Shown piece by piece: positions 46,535 through 55,500 of a stretch of 64,000 nt of DNA (position 1 is the stretch's first letter; every line of letters begins with the position of its first letter). Made by a program: the position numbers and the translations under genes. The notes below the pieces were generated by a model. That model was given only the letters and a program-made list of their open reading frames with translations. It made no database searches and had not been told where the DNA came from. Source of the stretch: Tenebrio molitor (lineage: Eukaryota; Arthropoda; Insecta; Coleoptera; Tenebrionidae); contig NC_091049.1 in the NCBI RefSeq assembly GCF_963966145.1, forward strand, positions 5,518,001-5,582,000, given 5' to 3'.

Positions 46535-49500
46535 TCAAGTACACCAAGGGTGATCTTTGGCCTTGTACTCGGTTAAGGGCAGGTCGAACAAGAAAGGGAA
46601 CAACCTAACGTTCTTGTTGTCGGAGCTTTCCCCGATTTCAAAACAGTCCTCGTCGAAAAATTTCGGTAAAAACATAACCCCAGCCTCGTAGTTTTTCACG
46701 AAGACACCTTCACCGTCGTTTATGACGCGCCCCCACGCGGCCCTCGACACATTCGCGCTGGTGAGCAGAAACCACGCCATTTTGTTGTGACACGGCGACG
46801 TGCGACAGTACGACTTTGTGTGAGGCATCACTCCACTCCTTCCCAACCTGTCGGCCCTCCATTCGCTGTAAGATTTCCACATGTAAGCTAAAATAATTTT
46901 CGACGGTCCACTTACTGCAAGTAACCCTTGAACCACTTCTGCGCGCGGTGAACACCGTCCTCGTAGACCAAACAAAACGAGCCCTCTTCCGACCAGCGTC
47001 CCTTCTGCACGTTGCGCACTGACGGGTAGACGAGTTTGAAGGTGGCGCCCGATCTGAACACCTTCTGGGAGCGGTCGTGTGCGGCGAGGCTCCTCAGTAG
47101 GATCCCGCGCAGCCATTTTGCAGAGGTTTTGCCGAAGAAGCCGACGCTTGACGTCTGAGCGATGACTTCCCACTCGAGGGGCGAAGAAGGGATGGTACAG
47201 TGTTGGGCGAGCAAGTCGCCCACGTGGTAGACGTAGTTGTCGGTCTTTCCCGAGCAATGTTCCCCCGGGATCGAGGTCACGAGGAAGACTCTGACGTCGC
47301 GGAAATCGGCTCTGCCGACCTGCTCGACCCAAGGCTCGAGGATTGGTAAGTTGTATTGCTTCAAGTAGCGCAGAAGGGACGATTTGAAACCGGTGGGGGA
47401 GTCCCCGTCGGTGTCCGAGGCAGTTTCGGGGAGGCGTCGACAGAGGGGGCTGACCCATAAGCTTCAAACAACTCGGTCGGTACCAGATTTGAGCTCACAC
47501 TTAAATATTTACCTCTCGTTGGCTTGAGTCCAATCTTTTTCGTAAAGATTGGCGGTGGAAACAACGACGCGAAGTGAATCATCTTGGTAAACGTAAATTC
47601 CTATTTTGCTGCACACAAAAAATAATTCAAATGGCGTTGCTCGATTGCATTATTGAACTACTGCTCAGAAAACAGGTATACAGGGTGTCTCAGCTAAGAC
47701 TTTCGAGCCTAATATCTCTGTTATTTGCCAATGGATTTTTATGAAATTTAAAATACAGATAGTATTTTAGACGGTGAAGGTTCAATTGGTAATAATAAAA
47801 TTACCTCAAGTTAAAAAATGTAATTTTAACACGTTTCCTTTATTGAAAATTAAGCGCAATTATTATTAGACTGTTATAGTATTTTACAGTAGAAGTCCGT
47901 TAGGATAGCCTTTACTGCCGAGCCAGAAATTTTGTGAGACGAGCTCGCAGAGCGAGTCGAATAATACTGGCGAGGCTGTAAAGGCCCTAACGGACGTGTA
48001 TTGTACAATAGTTTTTGTAATATCTCTACGATTCGTTCACAATTATCTTTTTGAAATACATTTTTTTCAACGCCATCGAAAAAACCGAATGATTAATAAG
48101 TGTGCGGAGGACGTCGTCATGTCGACCGTTGTTTGTGAAAAAAAATTGTTTCAATGTTGTTTGTCAGATTTGTTCAACGCTTAACTTTCCGTTGAAAATA
48201 AGTGAATGAAATCAATAAAAAACCGCAATCAAGATATTCCCGATGTCCTGAAGTGAGGTCACCGTTATTGCCTGCAAAATCGCGCTTGTGTTAGTGAAGC
48301 ATCATCTTCGATCTTGTCTCCATTTGTTGCTGTTTGTCAGATTTGTTCAACACTTAACTTTCCGTTGAAAATAAACGACTGAAATCAATAAAAAATCGCG
48401 ATCAAGATATTCCCGATGTCCGGATGGCCGCAGAGCAAGTGAGGTCATCGTTATTCCCTGCAAAATCGCGCTTGTGTCGGTGTTAAAATTCTGAAGCATC
48501 ATCTTCATCTGCTAGTGACTTACGGATTTCGATTAATTCAAGGTGTGTCCCATAACATTAAACATTAATTATTGAACCAATTGTAAAAAAGTTGAAAAAT
48601 AAAGTTTAGATCTACGTTGCTATAGTTATTTGGTCATTCATAACGGCCGCTCCCGCTCATAACGGACACCCTTAACGGACTCCGGCCGTTATGAGGTTGT
48701 TTACATGGTGACAAACAGTCCGGATATCCACCTTTAACAACTAGATATTACAAAAAACATTAAAAAATAGGTATCTACACAAACAATTAACTAAATCACT
48801 GGTTTGATTCAACGAAAAGATTAGATTTTGTTGTTAAAAATTTAATATACGGGGTGATCAAGAAGGACTGTTTAAGCTGGGGTAATGTTGAATTTTATTT
48901 TTAAATGGTACATCTGGAGTAACTTCCGGTTGTTGACGGCTTCACACTGACAGCCGCATTAGTGACAAGTCAAATTTGACATTTCAAATTAAATTAAACA
49001 TGCTGGTGAATCGTCCGAGAGAAGAGTTAATTTATGTTTAGAGCAAAATGGGGAGCACTTCGAGAATTTCCTTTTTCTTCAAACGTCCGTAAATTATGAC
49101 ATTATCCTGCTGCATTGATAATGCTAAAGTGTCACTTCATTGTCATGGCATCTAACGAGCTGACGAGCGGCAGATGAAGTTATTATCTCCGCTGAGGGCG
49201 TCCGTGAAGTTATTATCTCCGCTGATGAGCGGCAGTAAAGTAAACTAGCTAAATCATTTGAAATTCCTACCTGGTTTCTTAACATGTCTTAAATAATTTG
49301 TTATGAAGGTTTGAAGAAAAAATAGTATATGTTATTCGGAGCAAAAATGGTTTTATCTAATCCCGTGGGGTAAATGACACTTATCCCACTCATTTGAGCA
49401 TTTCATTACTCCACTCAGTGGATAAGTAAGCTTCATTACCCCACTCAGTGGGATAAGTAAGTCATTATTCCACTGAGTGGTGTAATGAAACTGGCGGAAA

Positions 49501-52500
49501 TAAATAAGATTTACCTTTTTTTTAAATTCGGGGCGGTCTTAGATAAAATTTTGTACATAACACGTGGGCTAAAGCATATTACAGGAAACTCGTGTGATTA
49601 CACGAGGCTAACGCCCTCGTTATCTGCAATCTTCACACTCGAATCCTGTAATATTGCTTTTATCCCACTAATTGTGTAAATAACTATTATGTGCTTTGGC
49701 TGATCTACCAGCCGCAGCACATAAAACTTCATTTTTGCTCCTCATAACGTAATATACTATTAGTTAATTTTTAGATTATTATTCCGAATTCCAACTTTGA
49801 TTTCTTTTTGCCGTTAATTTTTACTGTCAAATAAAGCCACAAAACATATCCGGTTGCAGTGTTGTAAATAGCCGAATAAAAAAATGTTCTTAATTGTATT
49901 GCCAACTTAAACAGTCCTTCTTGATCACCGGGTACATTTTGAAGGTATTTGAGCAGTTACCTTTTGAAACAATTGATAAAAAGTTGCCAAGCAACATTTT
50001 GTCCAACCCACGACCTGCTAGATAGTCAGAGTGTCTATAGCGGCCTGCTGTTGGGGATACCCCCGGCCTATCTGCCCAAAGAGCGTAAGGCCGCACCGGT
50101 GTGCCTCGAGCGTGTCCACGTTGCCACTAAGAGTCCGTTCCCGTGGGAGGGCATCGGCTAGGCCGATGGGCTTCCCTCCCCCTTAGTCCCACACATAAAT
50201 TGCGAACCGCGACTTCCGTTGCCCACGGAGCTGTGGGATTGGGCAGTCTGCCGGAACGCTTTATGGGTAAACAGATTGTGGTCTGCCATTTACCCGTACC
50301 TCTCCTGGGGGCTATACCGCAGTCTCCCCCATCCTCTTCTTGTCCGCAGGCAAGAAAGATCTTACACCGCGCATCGGTCACCGAAACGGAGACCCTTGCG
50401 GTGTGTCACTCACATTGATCCCCCGAAGGGGACCCTCTCATCATCCAGTCGTAACCTTTCTCTATCCATGCACCAATGAGTCCGTCATCTTCGGGGAGCT
50501 GTCTGCTCCCCTAATCTCTAGGGCCCGAAGACCCGCACCCCGTCCACCTTCCGGGGACGGCTCACGTCGGCCCGAAGGCCCCACTCTCGGCCTCTGCCAC
50601 AGGCCATCACCAAATCCTCTCATAACCATTACATTGCCGTCTGCTTTGCCTTGTCACTTCTTCGGGGAGCTGTCTACTCCCCTAGTTCAAAAGTGGGTGA
50701 CCTAAGGCCACCCACCCCTGTCCACCTTTCGGGGACATCATCCGATGAGCGGAACAGATAAACCTCCTTCTGAACCGCCCGATTTGCCCATAAAGTCTGC
50801 TACGACTGACCGTAGACCCGATGGCACCACGGGGAGGTCTGGGCGGGGTGTACACTCACGATCTCGGCAAACCACCTGCCGCGGCGTGATCTCGGGTGGT
50901 GAGTGCACACCTTCTGCCACCTGTCTATAGCGGCCTGGGCGTAGACCGAAAAATCCTATGTTCTCATGATTCTGACGTTTAGGGTTGATTTCGGGGGTTG
51001 CTGTTAGCAACTAACTGTCATGCTATCACATCGTCATGTGCATCGTGACAATTTTGACATGCAGTCCACACACATGTATCTGCATGATGCATGCAGTCAT
51101 GCGTAGTTGTCCAGTGATAAATAATACATTACTGTAATTGTAATTACAGTTTGGATATTCTAAATGGCAAAAGTAAAATGTTGCGAACTGGTTCGGTTGT
51201 GCGGGAGGAGCAAAGTTTCGGCGCCGCGTTTTTTGAAAATATCTCGGTCAGTGGCGAGTGCAAATTCATAGAATAATAATTTGCCCAAAATTATATTATA
51301 TTCAAAACTGTACAAAACCTAAAATATCCTTTCCACTCATTTCCACCAAGAATGGCACGGATTAATTAAGCAAATATAGGTAATTGTTTTGTTGTGGACC
51401 CATCTTTATCTGAAATGACCCGCTTAGGAAATAATGTAGGTACTGCAAATCCAAGAATGAGATTATAATTTTAATATTAATCTAGAAATAGGTTTACAAC
51501 TAACGAAATTTGTTGTTGCTGCATTTACCGCAATATCAGTTCTAATATGATAAAAAAGCCAGTTCATAAACACTAGCAGCAAAATACTAAAAACCAGAAA
51601 CACCACACAGAACTAGCATCAACAAAATTAATACAATTTTTGTTATTAAAGCTACTTTTAAACTGCGATACTCTTTGACACTGCATTTTGACAACTTCAC
51701 TGAATTCATTACATTTGTTTATGAGGTTATGATGATTATATAGTGACATTCCCCCTAAAGTGGCGCCGTGGAGATCACAGGCACTAAAGCTTCGCCCAGG
51801 CAGATGCATGGCCTCCTAGATCGAAAGAGACAAAGTCTCTTATAAGGCCAGTCGCATCGTAGAAATGTCTGTTTTTAAATGTCTTTCATTGACATCCCAA
51901 GGCCATCTGAATCAAAAAGCTACGCTTATAAGGCCGTTTCAATGTACATATAGGCTCTGCCATTTCTATTGAAACACCACCTGTTGGATTTTTCCTAAAA
52001 TTTAGCAATGTGTAACAGGTTCGGTTGGCGTAAAACGGTTTTTAGTGAGAAATTTGAAATTTTGACATTTTCTAGTTCCTAAAACGTCAAAGCAAATCGC
52101 TGTCAAAATAAATATTTTAAATTGATAAATCAATGATCTAACTACACATTTACCATTTACATATTTATCTCGTCGACGCATCGTGCATTCTTAATATAAT
52201 TTAATATAAATGTTAATAGAAATCTAAAAATTTTACGCCTGCGAATCCTACCACCACAAATGTGAGTGAGTGGTTTTTAGCGTGGTTATCTGTCGTTGTT
52301 AGTGTTCCTGCTGGAAGGTAAAACCCAAGGGAAACTCAAAGAATTTTAATCAATGAACAAGGAAATTACAAAATCAAAGGATTGGCGCCAGTTTTGGAAT
52401 CTTGAAGGATTTTGCCTCTCAGGTGTGATTGGATAATTCTGTAGACAGAAATATCAGATATCTGGAAAAAGAATTTGGTATTATGGGGGTATGTGGGCAA

Positions 52501-55500
52501 TGTGGGGTAAGATTGTAAGGATTAAAAAAAATCAGTACTTTGAGGAACTCAAAACTCATAACTGAATGAATTGGGGAAAAGTTTAAGTAAAAAAATAATT
52601 ATTTTGGTTTATTTCAATGTACTTATATGTATTAAGTATTTTAATAAACTACACTTGCTGAAATGCTTTTTTTTATTGAATTTTTCTTATGGTGAAACCA
52701 CAGAGGATGAACGAAACTTACATGTAACCTCACTTTTCTACTGTTAAAGTTAAATGAGTTATAATAATAACAAATAAAACTGCACTCGCTGAAAGTTTAG
52801 CTGAAGAGATGAATATCAAAGTTAAAATTTAGATTTTAGAACAATAATTTAAGATGTTCCCTAAAGGCGCATGTGCCAAGTGGCGTGTGAAAAAAAGTGC
52901 GGGATTTAATTTTGATGTTATAGCTAAATGTTAGCAAATGTAAATACGTTCTAAGCCGAAGACGCTCACGCTTTTTAGAATGATAGAAGAAGATTTATGA
53001 AATTTCAACACAAATTTTTCTGACTGACCACATTTGGTGACTTAAATGCAGTTTATCATATAAGAGCTCTCTTCATGTCAGCACCCATAAGGACTCGTTT
53101 TTTCTATTTTCGCGAAAAAACAATAAATTCTTGATAATTATTGGTTTATAATTGAACGAAAGACGCGTTGAGTCAAATATGACATGACATTCAACAAAAA
53201 TCAAGACTGGCAATAATAGTCAAAAAATTACTAAACATATTTGCAGCGTTGCCAAACTGACAATCAACAGGTGGTGTTTCAATAGAAATGGCAAAGCCTG
53301 TAATAATTGTTTAAAATTGGGAAAAGAAGCGTGCACCAGAGAGAAGTGCTACTACAAATCAGTTATGCTAGTGGGTCATGATCTGTAAGTTACGAAAAGG
53401 GCGAAGGAAACGCCAAACAGCTTGAAAACCTTCAATTTGACAAACTGACACATCAGTCATAATGACAATAAATGGTCGCTTGCATTGACTTTTTTGAAAT
53501 GTCAGAAATTTGCCGGCCTAAATTTATTGTCCGCCATAGTACATAAAAATCAGATCTGCGAGCTGCTAATAACTGCAACGCTGAAACCAGTTTTAGATAA
53601 TACATATTTGTCAAGAAAAAACAGATTTATTAAAGAAGAAATGTGCAATCCAGAACAAACTCCTTTGCAGAAAAATGTTAAAGTTATAAATTGTTCTAAC
53701 CTACCTTGTGTTATGATTTCATGGTTTTTTGCAATTCTAATTTATTAGTATTTTGCTAGCCCAGAATGTGTCCAAAAAAAGCTCGGATCTTAGATATTTT
53801 ATTGCATTCATGTTTTAATTGACGTTTTAAGCACTTAACCTCAAAGAAAAAGTGGAAAAAGTCTCAATCAATTGCGTTCGAAATCGGTAGATGGAGCGCA
53901 AAAAGGTTCTGCCGCCCGAAATGTCACAGAAACAAAGTTTATATGGAAAAATCGAAAATTGAAACGGCCTTATAAGCGTAGCTTTTTGATTCAGATGGCC
54001 TTGGACATCCCTTATAGTAGCTCCCTCTATTTTTCAGTCATGTACATTACGATAGACGGCTAATTTTGAAAAATCAAAAATATTTGTCAATTTATTTTTA
54101 CAAAATGCCATACGTAAGAAAGTGCTGCATAAAATCGTGTAATTCAAGTAATCCTGATGATAATGTTTTCTTTCATTCTATGCCTGCAGACGCAAATTTA
54201 AATTTATTGTGGAAAAAATTTTTACTAGAGAACACTGGTATGTAATATGAATTTAAAAGTGTAGAGTTTACTTCTCTATTTCGTAGACATGGACCAGATA
54301 ACGGACTCTGCAGTAGTCAACATTTTACTGCAGATAATTTTGTACCAAAAATAAAACAGCGTAGACTAGGCAAGGGAGCAATTCCTTCCTTATTTAATGT
54401 TTGTTAAAAGTGAATTTTCAAAAATTAATTTAGTAATATTTTTGTAGTTTTCAGACCAAGGCTGAGCATGCAGTTCGACTAATTTTAAAGAATGGATTGA
54501 TGAAGAGTATGAATACATCTAATCTAAAATCTGGTCTAGAATACAGTAGTAATGCAAAATTAATAGAAATTCAAAATTTAAGTGCTCAGCCTAATGAAAT
54601 TATCGTAGTATTACCCGACAACGTTATTGAAAAGTTAGAAAAATTACAAGCGTTTAGATAAACATTTAATAAAAATTATGTGGAAATAGGATCAGCAGCC
54701 ACAGCTTTCCTATGTGGCTATTTAATTTTGAAATTGAAAGAAGGTGTAAATTGTGATATATGTTTGTCGACTTTATGTGATGCGTCACCTAACAAGAAAA
54801 GTCCCTTGTTAGAATTAATTTACAAGATAGAGGAAATTTAATTATCCAAACGAACGATTTATAAAATTAGTAGAATTTTTGGTCCAAATTATACAGGAAA
54901 TCTTGCCATATCTTCCACATAAAAAAGTCGATTATATTTTGACCAAATTTTAATTTCACACCTTTATATCAACCCCATTTTTCGATGTGAAATTCATAAT
55001 TACACTGTTTGCAGTATAATAATAGGTAAATTAGTATCTCCGGTACTAAGTAATTATTGTAATTCGAAGACACAATTTTTTAAAAAGACAAACATTCTTA
55101 CCAAAAAAAGAAAACTTATGAAATTAAATTAATTAAGAAAATAATTTAGAATTACATAATCATGATTATTGTTACAATATTATTGTTCAATAAATAATTT
55201 TTGATAACCGGCTTATCTATTGTAATAAAAAAAAATTATGATGATTTTATCGTTCTCATATCAGAATCCCAAAATTTATAGATTCTTACCAATCTAACCT
55301 TACGCTGCCAATTATTTGAGGTTATATTATTGAAGATAGGCAACCCTCCAGACCCCTTATAGTGCTGCCCTCTTAAAAACACGAAAAAGGCCTGAAACTA
55401 AAGTCTATTTTTTCCTGGTAGGCGCGTGCGTGCGCATCTCCGAAAGGTAGAATCACATAGCTAAGATTTTTAGCAGGATGCAGGAATTGTTAGTATTTTT

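Noticed and set aside
48637..48696. Palindrome with CATAACGGCCG arms as a tenth GNA-core member
   Set aside because: The centre is GCGGGAGCGG with repeated AACGGAC words and no GNA triplet flanked by GAG and CGAGG.
50690..50790. Possible hammerhead ribozyme core (GGATGATGTCC..CGAAAGG on the minus strand)
   Set aside because: The invariant CTGATGA is altered and GAAA does not follow stem II at the required place; a hairpin with a similar look only.
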